In this document: in pieces, positions 1 to 7,835 of the stretch | Layout of the letters: each line of letters begins with the position of its first letter | Position numbering within the stretch: the stretch's first letter is position 1 | NCBI GenBank assembly: GCA_002773285.1 | Contig: PFBM01000014.1 | Location: 1 to 48,208, forward strand | Direction of reading: 5' to 3' | DNA: 48,208 bases | Source of the DNA: Candidatus Kaiserbacteria bacterium CG10_big_fil_rev_8_21_14_0_10_59_10 | GTDB taxonomy: Bacteria > Patescibacteriota > Minisyncoccia > Phycocordibacterales > UBA2100 | Position numbers and translations under genes: made by a program | Notes under the pieces: generated by a model | The model's database searches: none | The model's input: the letters and a program-made list of their open reading frames with translations, nothing else | What the model was told of the DNA's origin: nothing

Positions 1-939
1 GCCGACCATCGGCGCAGCGCGCTCCCGCTCGATGATGCGTTCGACCACAGGGTGGTTCGTAACGAACACCGCTGCCGGCGAAGCGTCCCCAATGCTAGTC
101 GGTACAATATCGGGACTTCGAGGAACTATCTCAACCACAACGCTGCCACGCTCAATGCCTGTCCCGCGGAAAAGGTATTCCTCCACCATGGAATCAACAT
201 ACTTGTTTACCGAACGCGCGATGGACGAAAGCGGCAACAGCGCATGGCCAACTGACGCGAGTGATCGTTCCGGTTCCTGTGCGACGTCCGCGACAGATTC
301 GCGTACGGCAGCGGCAAGTGCTGCATAATCCGCGCCCATCACCCTGTGCGCCGCATCTTTAACATACGCGACATGCGCACGAGCAGTGTCGACTGCAAAG
401 CGAGCGTACTGACCGTCAACGATCGCATACGTACCGAACGTAAGCATGAACGCTGTGACAAGCGCGGCTACACGGTTCAGGAACTCAAGAAGCGGGCTCG
501 TCGCATACAGCGGCGCATGCGCACGCGTCTCCACTGCGCGGGCTACCGGCCGTGCATGTAGCGCCCGCAAGAGCGCCGCATGCACCATGTCGACAGGTTC
601 CGAAGAACTTCCCCCCGATAGTGCTCCCCCTTGAGAAGCAATAGCGGTATGCGCAGGCACTCCGCCAGCGTGCACTCTCGCCGACGCCGCATTACCGTGA
701 TACTCGCGGGACCTCTCCGCTGATAAACTTTCCTTCCGCTTTTTTCTTTCGATCGCCTGTTGGTGCATGTAGGCGCGGAACCCGTTGATATCGATATACC
801 AATTTCGCCCGACCCGTCTTCCCCTCACCTTGCCCAGACGTGCAAGTCGCGCGACATAGTCCTGGGTCAACGAGAACTCATCTCCCACCTCGCGCGCGGA
901 AATGTAACGGACACCATCAAAAAGTATTTCGTCACTCAT
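1..939 (-). CDS. Membrane-anchored helix-turn-helix protein (3' end off window)
   Basis: This frame is absent from the ORF track because it runs off the left edge. I translated it by hand from ATG at 939 and it stays open to base 1 (313 codons). It starts MSDEILFDGVRYISAREVGD and carries one excisionase/MerR-like HTH module (about residues 5-55, ending GRNWYIDINGFRAYM), then a basic stretch, a low-complexity linker, and one hydrophobic segment near residues 154-174 (VAALVTAFMLTFGTYAIV). The rest would lie outside the membrane. The HTH module resembles the two modules of the next gene upstream (1289-2248), so the pair look like paralogues. DNA binding by a membrane-tethered protein is inferred; the target is unknown. 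No clear Shine-Dalgarno precedes the ATG. Confidence 0.85.
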   Translation of the reverse strand, partial: MSDEILFDGVRYISAREVGDEFSLTQDYVARLARLGKVRGRRVGRNWYIDINGFRAYMHQQAIERKKRKESLSAERSREYHGNAASARVHAGGVPAHTAIASQGGALSGGSSSEPVDMVHAALLRALHARPVARAVETRAHAPLYATSPLLEFLNRVAALVTAFMLTFGTYAIVDGQYARFAVDTARAHVAYVKDAAHRVMGADYAALAAAVRESVADVAQEPERSLASVGHALLPLSSIARSVNKYVDSMVEEYLFRGTGIERGSVVVEIVPRSPDIVPTSIGDASPAAVFVTNHPVVERIIERERAAPMVG

Positions 940-1223
940 GGAAATAGCAGAGCCGATTTATCTATAATTGTACTAGTCATTTCGGCTATCCGGACTCTGT
1001 CCGATTGTGAGTGTGGGGATAAAAGACACAGATCCCACATGGGGACTTTATGCCGCTACGCGCGCCGCGGCCTCGTCGACAATTCCTGCAAACGCATGTA
1101 TCTCGCTTGTCACCCGAGGTTGAAAGGGAAAAATAGAGTACGGCTTAGCCGTTGCCGAGCATTTGTGCAAGTAATTATTTCTTTTAATCGTACTTTCCCG
1201 CTTCTAACACGCCTAAAAACTGT
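940..1223. other. Intergenic region between the two HTH genes
   Basis: About 280 bases with no convincing gene. The plus ORF 760-1227 drawn across it overlaps the HTH gene antisense and shows no recognisable domain. It should hold the promoter of the downstream HTH gene: an ATTATAGAT stretch lies just upstream of that ATG on the minus strand, but I see no good -35 box. A short palindrome at 991-1003 is listed separately. Confidence 0.5.
991..1003. promoter_or_regulatory. Short perfect palindrome, possible operator
   Basis: CGGAC-TCT-GTCCG is a 5+3+5 perfect inverted repeat about 50 bases upstream of the membrane HTH gene. Position and symmetry would suit an operator, perhaps autoregulatory. 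A 10-base match is weak evidence by itself. Confidence 0.25.
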
Positions 1224-1254
1224 ATAAAAACGTCCCTCGGCTTGCCGAGAGACG
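1224..1254 (-). terminator. Rho-independent terminator of the tandem-HTH gene
   Basis: Read on the minus strand this is CGTCTCTCGGC-AA-GCCGAGGGACG followed at once by TTTTTAT. The 11-bp stem has one mismatch. It lies 35 bases past the stop of the 319-residue HTH gene, so that gene is probably terminated here and the next HTH gene has its own promoter. Confidence 0.8.
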
Positions 1255-1288
1255 GATAATTCCGGAGGAGGAGACAGTCAAGACTCAC

Positions 1289-2248
1289 CTATCTACGATA
1301 CTCTAGTGACTTTGAGAAATACTGCCTGACTCTTTCTGCCGCGACGCTCTCACTTAATACCGCAGACACTACGGATGCCTGCTGCATTACCCCCGACACC
1401 CGCACGGCAAAGGTAGGGTTCTGCGGAAATGCCACTAGTGCTACGTATACCGTTATAACTAAGGCACTTAGAGACCCTGCAAGAACCCAACCGAGCCCTT
1501 TTTTCCTGATCGTCCTGGCTGCTGCGTCCCCACCGCGCTCAACGGCTACCAGCGGTACTGTGTCGCCTCCAGCCACTGATCGGTGCAATACGCGTATCGG
1601 GATGCGCTGTATGAGCTCGTCCTCAACGTAGGGCTTATTTTCTCTTGTTATTTCACCACCTTTCACCTTATTCAGTATAGGGAGTGCTACGTGTTCAACC
1701 GTATGGTACGAGTAGTGGACTCCACCGGCAGGAATTGCGCTCCCGATAGGATCTCCCCCTGTGCTCGGCTGCATAGTCCGCACAAGACCTACTGATTCGG
1801 CCTGCACTCGTGCAAGCAGTGCATCCTTCTCGGCCTTGTGCGCGCGCAGTTGCTCAAGGTCCACATACCATCGCGTACCTATCTGTCGCGCCATGATAGT
1901 GCCGCTCCGGGCGAGTTGCCCAACGTAGTCCGGATTATAGCCGCACAGTTCTGCAGCTCGGTTAGCCGAGATATAGCTTCTACCCTCGAATGACACGACG
2001 GATTCCACTTGTGGCTTCTCAAACCTGACCTGTGGTCTCGATTGCAGAACCCTATCTCGCTCGATCTCACCGGCGTGATGCTTTTCAATGGAATCCTTTC
2101 CCACATACCAAAGTCCGCCAATTCTGCGTGCATCAATTTTGCCAGCGCGCGCCAGCTGCCCGATGTAATCCTGCGCGTAGCCCGTTAATTGCGCGGCTCG
2201 CCTAGACGAGATATATTCGGCACCCTCGAAAACGACTGTATCGGTCAT
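1289..2248 (-). CDS. Tandem helix-turn-helix, single-pass membrane protein
   Basis: The 319-residue protein has two copies of the same module: residues about 5-58 (FEGAEYISSRRAAQLTGYAQ ... GGLWYVGKDSIEKH) and about 88-140 (FEGRSYISANRAAELCGYNP ... GTRWYVDLEQLRAH). A linker follows, then one hydrophobic segment near 250-273 (WVLAGSLSALVITVYVALVAF) and a short tail of about 45 residues. The modules resemble excisionase/MerR-type winged HTH domains. The topology predicts cytoplasmic DNA-binding domains and an extracytoplasmic tail. It lies 58 bases downstream of gatB and ends before a clear terminator. The family is not one I can name; the regulatory role is inferred from the HTH fold alone. Confidence 0.85.
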   Translation of the reverse strand: MTDTVVFEGAEYISSRRAAQLTGYAQDYIGQLARAGKIDARRIGGLWYVGKDSIEKHHAGEIERDRVLQSRPQVRFEKPQVESVVSFEGRSYISANRAAELCGYNPDYVGQLARSGTIMARQIGTRWYVDLEQLRAHKAEKDALLARVQAESVGLVRTMQPSTGGDPIGSAIPAGGVHYSYHTVEHVALPILNKVKGGEITRENKPYVEDELIQRIPIRVLHRSVAGGDTVPLVAVERGGDAAARTIRKKGLGWVLAGSLSALVITVYVALVAFPQNPTFAVRVSGVMQQASVVSAVLSESVAAERVRQYFSKSLEYRR

Positions 2249-2306
2249 ACAGGAAAGTATACGCCCGATTCTACCGAAGGTGCGAGAATTGCACTCCTTG
2301 TGTGGA

Positions 2307-3779
2307 TTACGCGGTATGACTACCCTTCTGTATCTCCTCCACCAGTATCTTCTTCAAAAGCTCCGGATCTGCCGCACCCTTAGTCGCAGCCATGCCCTTG
2401 CCTACAAGGAACATGAGCGCCGCCTCTTTTCCCGCGGCGTAGTCCGCCGCCACACTACTATTTTCCTCGAGGACACGCCTCACGACCGCTAGCAACGCGT
2501 CATTATCCTGCATCTTGAATAGGCCCAGCTGCGTGGCGAGCGTTACAGGGTCCTTGCCCGTACGGACCATCTCCCGCAATACATCCTTCGCGCCGCGAGA
2601 GGAAACCTCTCCGGCCTCGGTGATACGCACCAGCTCGGCAAAATCCGCGGGTACTATCGGAATCTCGGATTGGATCTCCGTATCTCGCTCGGCAAAATCT
2701 CGGATTATATTCGCAAGATCATTGGCTATGTAATTGGAGGCCAGCGCCACGGTGTTTGGTCGGTCCTGCAGCTCGCCCACCACCTTGTCCACGAACCCTC
2801 CTAGGAGCGGGTCCCGCACGTATTGCTTGGCATCGGACTCCTTGATTCCTAGTGCGACATATCGGGCATACCTCTGCCATGGCAGCTCTTGCAGAGTCCG
2901 ACGAAGATCTTCCGGAGCGAAGTCAGGCAACTCGGATAGTCGTAGTGACGGCAAATCAGGATCGGGGAAATATCGATAATCTGCAGAGACCTCCTTCACG
3001 CGCTGCGTGAACGTGGCTTGCTTCTTCTCATCCCAGCCGCGCGTTTCCTGCGGCACCGACTCCCCTTTTTCAAGAAGTGCCGTTTGCCTCTCTATCTCAT
3101 ACCGCACTGCACGCTCCATGGCATTGAAGGAATTCAAATTCTTTATCTCAACTTTGGTTCCGGATGGATGGCGTGCACCGTTCACTGCTTCCTGGCTACT
3201 CACGCTTATATTGGCCTCAACACGCATCTCGCCGCGCTCCATCTCGGCATCCGAGGCGCCAAGGTAGCGCAGAAGAAGCTGCAGTTCCCGCGCAAACTCG
3301 CCCGCTTGCTCTGCACTTCCAATGACCGGCTCCGTCACAAGCTCCATAAGCGGCACGCCCGCGCGGTTGTAGTCAATGAGCGTTTCCCCCGTGGATTCAT
3401 CGTGCATCGAGCTCGCGGTGTCCTCTTCGAGGTGTATCCTGGTAAGCGCGACTCCTGCGAGTTCACCGCCGGAGACCAGCGGATGCTCATACTGGCTTAT
3501 CTGATACCCCTTCGGTAAATCGGGGTAGAAGTAATTCTTGCGGTCGAATTCCGTGTAGTCCGCGAGCGTCCCGCCGACCGCGACACCCACGCGCAGCACG
3601 TGCCGCACCGCTTCCCTATTGACGACGGGGAGCGTCCCGGGATGCGCCATGCATACCGGGCACACGTTCACGTTCGGCCGCACTTCGCGCGTATCGTTTT
3701 TGGACGAGCAGAACATTTTCGTCCGCGTCTTGAGTTCGGCGTGTATCTCCAATCCTATAGTGGGACGATACTCTGACAT
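2307..3779 (-). CDS. gatB: Aspartyl/glutamyl-tRNA amidotransferase subunit B
   Basis: GatB activates the misacylated Glu-tRNA(Gln) or Asp-tRNA(Asn) by phosphorylation so that ammonia from GatA can amidate it. The N-terminus YRPTIGLEIHAELKTRTKMF and the stretches DFDRKNYFYPDLPKGYQISQ-like, AGVPLMELVTEPV and KTKVEIKNLNSF-like are diagnostic. The C-terminal third (from about residue 345) is the helical GatB/YqeY tail domain. The track ORF begins 34 codons earlier, but homology starts at MSEYRPTIG and GAGAGG lies 13 bases before that ATG, so I place the start at 3779, giving 490 residues, normal for the family. gatA and gatC are not in the window. Confidence 0.95.
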   Translation of the reverse strand: MSEYRPTIGLEIHAELKTRTKMFCSSKNDTREVRPNVNVCPVCMAHPGTLPVVNREAVRHVLRVGVAVGGTLADYTEFDRKNYFYPDLPKGYQISQYEHPLVSGGELAGVALTRIHLEEDTASSMHDESTGETLIDYNRAGVPLMELVTEPVIGSAEQAGEFARELQLLLRYLGASDAEMERGEMRVEANISVSSQEAVNGARHPSGTKVEIKNLNSFNAMERAVRYEIERQTALLEKGESVPQETRGWDEKKQATFTQRVKEVSADYRYFPDPDLPSLRLSELPDFAPEDLRRTLQELPWQRYARYVALGIKESDAKQYVRDPLLGGFVDKVVGELQDRPNTVALASNYIANDLANIIRDFAERDTEIQSEIPIVPADFAELVRITEAGEVSSRGAKDVLREMVRTGKDPVTLATQLGLFKMQDNDALLAVVRRVLEENSSVAADYAAGKEAALMFLVGKGMAATKGAADPELLKKILVEEIQKGSHTA

Positions 3780-3861
3780 GGCTAGTGTATGGCCTCTCGG
3801 CACATCACGGACAATGTACCACACCGAGGCGGCGAGCAGAACATGGCAGCGCGGAGTCGAG

Positions 3862-4569
3862 TCACTGCTGCGTCTCGTCACTGCCCTGCTCCTTTACCGC
3901 AGCCCTTCCCCGAGCACGCAGCATATACCACGCAAGAGCGAATACGGTGGCGCCAACTACGACCATACCGGCTAAGAGCAAAAAGTTTCCGCCAATAAGT
4001 ATTGAGCCGCCGTATGCAAATATGAAAGAAAACGGTGCAACACCGATGAGCGTCGCGAGCGTGTAGGTGCCGAGCGGAATGGTGCTTACCAATCCGATGG
4101 CGTAGCTCAAAAAATCGACAGGAACGACCATGCGCAGCAGAACGAGCGTGAAGAAGTTGAGCCGTGCCGGTACGCGCCGCTCGTACCGTGCCACTTCATC
4201 AAGGGAGACGAAACGTGCAACAAGCGGCCTGCCCCAGCGGCGCGCTATGACAAACGCGACCACGGCCCCCGCCGTCCACCCTAATACACTGAGCGTGCCG
4301 ACAAGCGCTGGATGCAAAAATGCGGCGGCTACAGGGATGGCGGGCGTGGCAGTGATCGGCGCGACGACAGTCGCGATAAACATAAGAAGCGTGAACGAGA
4401 TGCCCACCAAGAAGGGCCTTCCTTCGGCGAGTGCGATGATTTCCTCGGGTGAGAAGCCCCACATAAACAGGAGCGCGGGAACGACAAAAAAGAGCGTAAG
4501 TACGCCCGCCGCGAGAATACCGAGTTCCATCTTTCTCGTCATATAAAGAGGCGCTTTACCAGTGTACAT
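3862..4569 (-). CDS. TVP38/TMEM64 (VTT/DedA-like) membrane protein
   Basis: A 235-residue polytopic protein with about six hydrophobic segments. The central VTT signature is visible as VVPVDFLSYAIGLVSTIPLG followed by TYTLATLIGVAPFSFIFAYG, preceded by a conserved Arg (RMVVP). VTT/DedA proteins act as lipid scramblases or transporters, and bacterial members affect envelope homeostasis; the substrate here cannot be told. The C-terminus is short and charged. The first ATG (4569) is preceded by AAAGAGG placed very close; ATGs at codons 10 and 14 are alternatives. It lies between secA and gatB, all on one strand. Confidence 0.85.
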   Translation of the reverse strand: MYTGKAPLYMTRKMELGILAAGVLTLFFVVPALLFMWGFSPEEIIALAEGRPFLVGISFTLLMFIATVVAPITATPAIPVAAAFLHPALVGTLSVLGWTAGAVVAFVIARRWGRPLVARFVSLDEVARYERRVPARLNFFTLVLLRMVVPVDFLSYAIGLVSTIPLGTYTLATLIGVAPFSFIFAYGGSILIGGNFLLLAGMVVVGATVFALAWYMLRARGRAAVKEQGSDETQQ

Positions 4570-4627
4570 CCTCTTTGCGTTTCGACGACACCGAGATGGG
4601 ACATCCTCGCCCCCCCTCTGCTGCCCC

Positions 4628-7168
4628 TTAGGACGAGACGATGCGCCAGCCGGAGGCGAGAAGCGGCTCGGCCTTTTTGTATTTCATCTCCTTTTTCTCC
4701 TTGCCGTCCGTAACGACGACCTTGTCGTTGCGACCGTACGTCTTTTTCATCGGCGCCGCGCTGCGTGCCGTTATCGCGCTCGCCTGCCGCATGACGGCGT
4801 TCGCTTGCGGAGCCGCGCCAAAAGTAACGATAGGTGACGGCGGCGACCGTAGGAAATCAGACAAAAGCTTCCCCACCTGCGCCGTGTAGGACTCCTCCAT
4901 CTGTTGGAAGAGGCGCAGGCCTTCTTTCTTGTATTCGACCAACGGATCGCGCTGGCCATACGCGCGCAAATTGACGCTCGAGCGCAAGTATTCCATTTGC
5001 TCGAGATGCTCCACCCAGAGAAAATCTATCGACTGAAGCAGAAAGCGCCGCGCGGATGTATAAAACTCCTCGCCGAGCGACTCGCGCTTCTCCTCTATGA
5101 GCGCGGCAAGCTCTTTGTTCTCCGCCGTTATATCGGCAAGCTCTTGCTCGAGCGCTTCTTTGCCACCCGTGAGTATCGCGCGTCGGCGCTTATACACGCT
5201 TCGCCGCTGAATGTTCAACACGTCGTCGTACGACAAGACATGTTTGCGCGCGTCGAAATTCAGCTCCTCGATGCGCGTCTGCGCCTTCTCCAGGGAGCGC
5301 GTTATCATCTTGTTGTAAATGGGTTCGTCCTCCGGAATGCCGAAGGTACCCATGACCCGCTTTATCACGTCGGATGCGAAAATACGCATGAGCGCATCCT
5401 CGAGAGACACGAAGAACTGCGTCTCGCCGGGATCGCCCTGCCGGCCGGCGCGCCCGCGCAGCTGGTTGTCTATGCGCCGCGCGTCGTGCCGCTCCGTCCC
5501 GAGCACATAGAGGCCGCCGAGGCGTTTCACCTCCTCGTACTCCTCATCCGTCGCCGGATTGCCGCCAAGCTTGATGTCCACGCCACGGCCGGCCATGTTG
5601 GTCGCGATAGTCACCATGCCCTTGCGTCCCGCTTGCGCGATTATCTCTCCCTCGCGCTCGTGGTTCTTTGCGTTCAGAACCTCGTGCGGTATGCCCGCCT
5701 GCTTGAAATGGGCCGCAAGAAGCTCGTTCTTCTCGACGGACACCGTACCGACCAAAACCGGCTGCCCCTTTTGCTGAAGCTCTTTCACCTGCCGCGCGAT
5801 AGCTTTGAACTTCCCCTCCTCCGTTTGGAAGATGAGGTCTTCGTGGTCCAATCGCGCCGTCGGCTTATTGGTAGGTACCGTCACCGTGTTCAACCCATAC
5901 ACGGTGAAGAATTCCTCCGCCGACGTCGCCGCCGTTCCTGTCATGCCCGAGAGTTTGCCGTAGAGGCGGAAATAGTTTTGATAGGTAATGGACGCGAACG
6001 TGCGGCTCTCCTGCTGGATGCGCACGCCCTCTTTCGCCTCTATCGCCTGATGCAGCCCATCGCTCCAGCGGCGCCCGGGCTGCAGCCGCCCCGTAAACTC
6101 ATCCACGATGATTATTTCGCCATTGCGCACCACGTATTCCTTGTCGCGGTGGAATAGCGCCTTCGCCCGCACGGCGGTCTCAAGATGATGCACGTTCTTG
6201 ATGCCTGCGTCCGTGTACAGATTATCGACCCCGAGAGCCGCTTCCGCCTTCTCGATACCCGCGTCCGTAAGCGCGACCTGCTTGTGCTTCTCGTCTATCG
6301 TGTAATCTTCTTCCGGCACCAGCGTGCGGGCGATAGAAGCGAAGCGCTCGTATAGGTTCTCCGCATCGGCCACCGGCGCGGAGATAATAAGCGGGGTGCG
6401 CGCCTCGTCTATCAGAATGGAGTCTATTTCGTCGACGATGGCATAGTGGAATTTTCCGTCCTCGGACATGCGCTGCCTGAGTTTTTGCGGCTCGTATTCC
6501 AAGTTGTCGCGCAGGTAATCAAAGCCGAACTCACTGTTCGTACCGTAAGTGATATCCGCTTCGTACGCTTCGCGGCGTGTGCAAGGCCGCAGATACTCGT
6601 GCACGATCTTGTAGGAACCGAGTGCGTCGCGTTCGGCATCCGCCTCACGCTCCTCGCTGGAAGGCACCGCGCTCGGATCATAGAGATACGACACCTCGTG
6701 GTTCAAGACGGCGACCGAGAGGCCGAGCGCGTGGTACACCTGCCCCATCCACGCGGCGTCGCGGCGGGCGAGATAATCGTTCACCGTAATAATATGCACG
6801 CCCTTGCCGGTGAGCGCGTTGAGGTAGGCGGGGAGCGTCGCGACCAAGGTCTTGCCTTCGCCGGTGCGCATCTCCGCTATCCCTCCCTGATGCAGCACCA
6901 TGCCACCGATAAGCTGCACGTCGAAATGCCGCTGCTGGAGTGTGCGGCGCGCGGCCTCGCGCGCCGCGGCAAATGCCTCCGGCGCGAGCGAATCGAGCGT
7001 ATCGCCCGTCATGAGCCGGTTCCTGAAATCGTGCGTTTTAGTGTGGAGCTCCTCATCAGAGAGCGCCTTCATGTCCTCTTCAAGCGCATTTACCTGCGCC
7101 ACAATAGGCTCCGCACGCTTCAGCGCGCGCGCATTCTCATCCCCGAACAAACGCTTGATGAACGACAT
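4628..7168 (-). CDS. secA: Preprotein translocase ATPase SecA
   Basis: SecA is the ATPase that drives unfolded preproteins through SecYEG. The 846 residues begin MSFIKRLFGDENARALKRAE and contain Walker A MRTGEGKTLVATLPAYLNAL (about 101), the DEAD-type box VDEIDSILIDEARTP, and helicase motif V/VI ATNMAGRGVDIKLGG and QLRGRAGRQGDPGETQFF. The preprotein-crosslinking and wing/scaffold domains follow. The C-terminus ends KAEPLLASGWRIVSS with no CxCx8CH zinc motif, so SecB-type zinc binding is not expected, a common state in reduced genomes. A terminator and a tiny lysine-rich gene lie upstream, so secA probably has its own promoter in the 30-base gap or is read through from upstream. Confidence 0.97.
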   Translation of the reverse strand: MSFIKRLFGDENARALKRAEPIVAQVNALEEDMKALSDEELHTKTHDFRNRLMTGDTLDSLAPEAFAAAREAARRTLQQRHFDVQLIGGMVLHQGGIAEMRTGEGKTLVATLPAYLNALTGKGVHIITVNDYLARRDAAWMGQVYHALGLSVAVLNHEVSYLYDPSAVPSSEEREADAERDALGSYKIVHEYLRPCTRREAYEADITYGTNSEFGFDYLRDNLEYEPQKLRQRMSEDGKFHYAIVDEIDSILIDEARTPLIISAPVADAENLYERFASIARTLVPEEDYTIDEKHKQVALTDAGIEKAEAALGVDNLYTDAGIKNVHHLETAVRAKALFHRDKEYVVRNGEIIIVDEFTGRLQPGRRWSDGLHQAIEAKEGVRIQQESRTFASITYQNYFRLYGKLSGMTGTAATSAEEFFTVYGLNTVTVPTNKPTARLDHEDLIFQTEEGKFKAIARQVKELQQKGQPVLVGTVSVEKNELLAAHFKQAGIPHEVLNAKNHEREGEIIAQAGRKGMVTIATNMAGRGVDIKLGGNPATDEEYEEVKRLGGLYVLGTERHDARRIDNQLRGRAGRQGDPGETQFFVSLEDALMRIFASDVIKRVMGTFGIPEDEPIYNKMITRSLEKAQTRIEELNFDARKHVLSYDDVLNIQRRSVYKRRRAILTGGKEALEQELADITAENKELAALIEEKRESLGEEFYTSARRFLLQSIDFLWVEHLEQMEYLRSSVNLRAYGQRDPLVEYKKEGLRLFQQMEESYTAQVGKLLSDFLRSPPSPIVTFGAAPQANAVMRQASAITARSAAPMKKTYGRNDKVVVTDGKEKKEMKYKKAEPLLASGWRIVSS

Positions 7169-7199
7169 ATACCGTATGGTAGGAGCATCCTATCACCAA

Positions 7200-7234
7200 A
7201 CCAAAAACGAAACACCCCTCTACTGAGAGAGGGG
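7200..7234 (-). terminator. Rho-independent terminator after the lysine-rich gene
   Basis: On the minus strand CCCCTCT-CTCAGT-AGAGGGG is a 7-bp perfect stem followed by TGTTTCGTTTTTGG. It lies 23 bases past the stop of the 32-residue gene and just before secA. Confidence 0.75.
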
Positions 7235-7256
7235 CATTTCTTATCCGAGAAGAAGA

Positions 7257-7355
7257 CTATCGGCGCTTCTTTTTTGTTGCCTTCTTCTTTGTGGCCTTTC
7301 TCTTTGTGGCCTTCTTCGCGGTCTTCTTCTTTGCCGCCTTTCGCTTTTTTGCCAT
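7257..7355 (-). CDS. Lysine-rich 32-residue basic protein (histone H1-tail-like)
   Basis: Too short for the ORF track in this frame. Translated by hand: MAKKRKAAKKKTAKKATKRK followed by ATKKKATKKKRR and TAG. Of 32 residues 18 are Lys and 4 are Arg; the rest are almost all Ala and Thr in a KKxTAKK/KATKKK pattern. That is the composition of histone H1 C-terminal tails and of bacterial H1-like or AlgP-type tails, so nucleic-acid binding and charge compaction are the natural guess. Reality as a gene is supported by a clean ATG-to-TAG frame, a Rho-independent terminator directly after the stop, and a long AT-rich upstream region suited to a promoter. The 100-residue track ORF overlapping it (7120-7422) is an out-of-frame shadow. 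Confidence 0.7.
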   Translation of the reverse strand: MAKKRKAAKKKTAKKATKRKATKKKATKKKRR

Positions 7356-7479
7356 GGTATGTGTAAATTCGTTTTCGACTAACATCGACCCGCATCTGTG
7401 CGCTTGCGTGCGCGAGCGTCAATGCGTTTTATTAATTATTGCATTCACTTGCGCGTACAAATGTTTTTTGCACATATTA

Positions 7480-7488
7480 TGTGGATAA
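7480..7488 (-). promoter_or_regulatory. Perfect DnaA-box 9-mer (TTATCCACA on minus strand)
   Basis: TGTGGATAA on the plus strand equals the consensus DnaA box TTATCCACA read on the minus strand. It sits in the AT-rich intergenic region upstream of the lysine-rich gene. Confidence 0.4.
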
Positions 7489-7789
7489 GTCGACGCAAAC
7501 AAAAAACTTTCTCGCGCGCGCAGTAAAAACATTTCATCCTATTTTCAAAATCAAAAATGTTTTTGCTCACAAACCTGAAATCTCTCAGTGTGCGAATGCA
7601 TCGCACCCCTTAGCGAGAACGCCGCGCTCGGAGAGTCGCGCGAAGTGTGGTTCATCCCACGAGCATTCTTCTACAAAGACACTGCGCCATGCGAGCGTGA
7701 TGCTTGATGAATGATTCGCGCGCATCTTGCACACAATGAATCGTACGTATCTTGCACACACTCATGCACATGGGAATTCCCCTAACCCC

Positions 7790-7798
7790 TGTGGATAA
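7790..7798 (-). promoter_or_regulatory. Second perfect DnaA-box 9-mer
   Basis: A second TGTGGATAA in the same orientation, 310 bases from the first and ending one base before the REP-like palindrome in front of the RAYT gene. Confidence 0.35.
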
Positions 7799-7825
7799 AA
7801 CCCACGAGGTGACACCTCGTGGGTT
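7799..7825. repeat. REP-like palindrome, upstream copy
   Basis: AA-CCCACGAGGTG-A-CACCTCGTGGG-TT is a perfect palindrome with an 11+1+11 core extended by AA/TT. An identical core recurs at 8542-8564 on the other side of the transposase gene. Such palindromes are the expected substrate of RAYT enzymes. Confidence 0.85.
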
Positions 7826-7835
7826 AGGATGGGGT

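Larger units (their letters stand above)
7356..7798. other. AT-rich intergenic region with repeats and DnaA-box 9-mers
   Basis: About 440 bases without a convincing gene, clearly more AT-rich than the surroundings. It holds AAAAACATTT at 7525-7534 inverted to AAATGTTTTT at 7555-7564, and a further direct copy AAATGTTTTTTGCAC at about 7460-7474. A minus-strand promoter candidate for the lysine-rich gene is TTGTAC, a spacer of about 16, then TAATTA near 7430-7460. Two TGTGGATAA 9-mers lie inside it. This could be a regulatory region or a replication-related region; there is no strand switch here. Confidence 0.5.

Noticed and set aside
1009-1022. GAGTGTGGGGATAA, similar to the outer end of the GIY-YIG element plus TTATC
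   Set aside because: Short partial match with no second end nearby; may be chance.
760-1227. 155-aa plus ORF across the HTH gene 5' end
   Set aside because: Overlaps a well-supported HTH gene antisense and has no recognisable features.
4904-6157. 417-aa plus-strand ORF opposite secA
   Set aside because: It is antisense to a clear SecA; composition (Arg/Leu/His-rich) is that of a codon shadow and no domain is visible.
7120-7422. 100-aa minus ORF covering the lysine-rich gene
   Set aside because: Different frame from the MAKKRK frame, crosses the terminator and enters secA; the KEEGHKEKG text is a frame shadow of the Lys codons.
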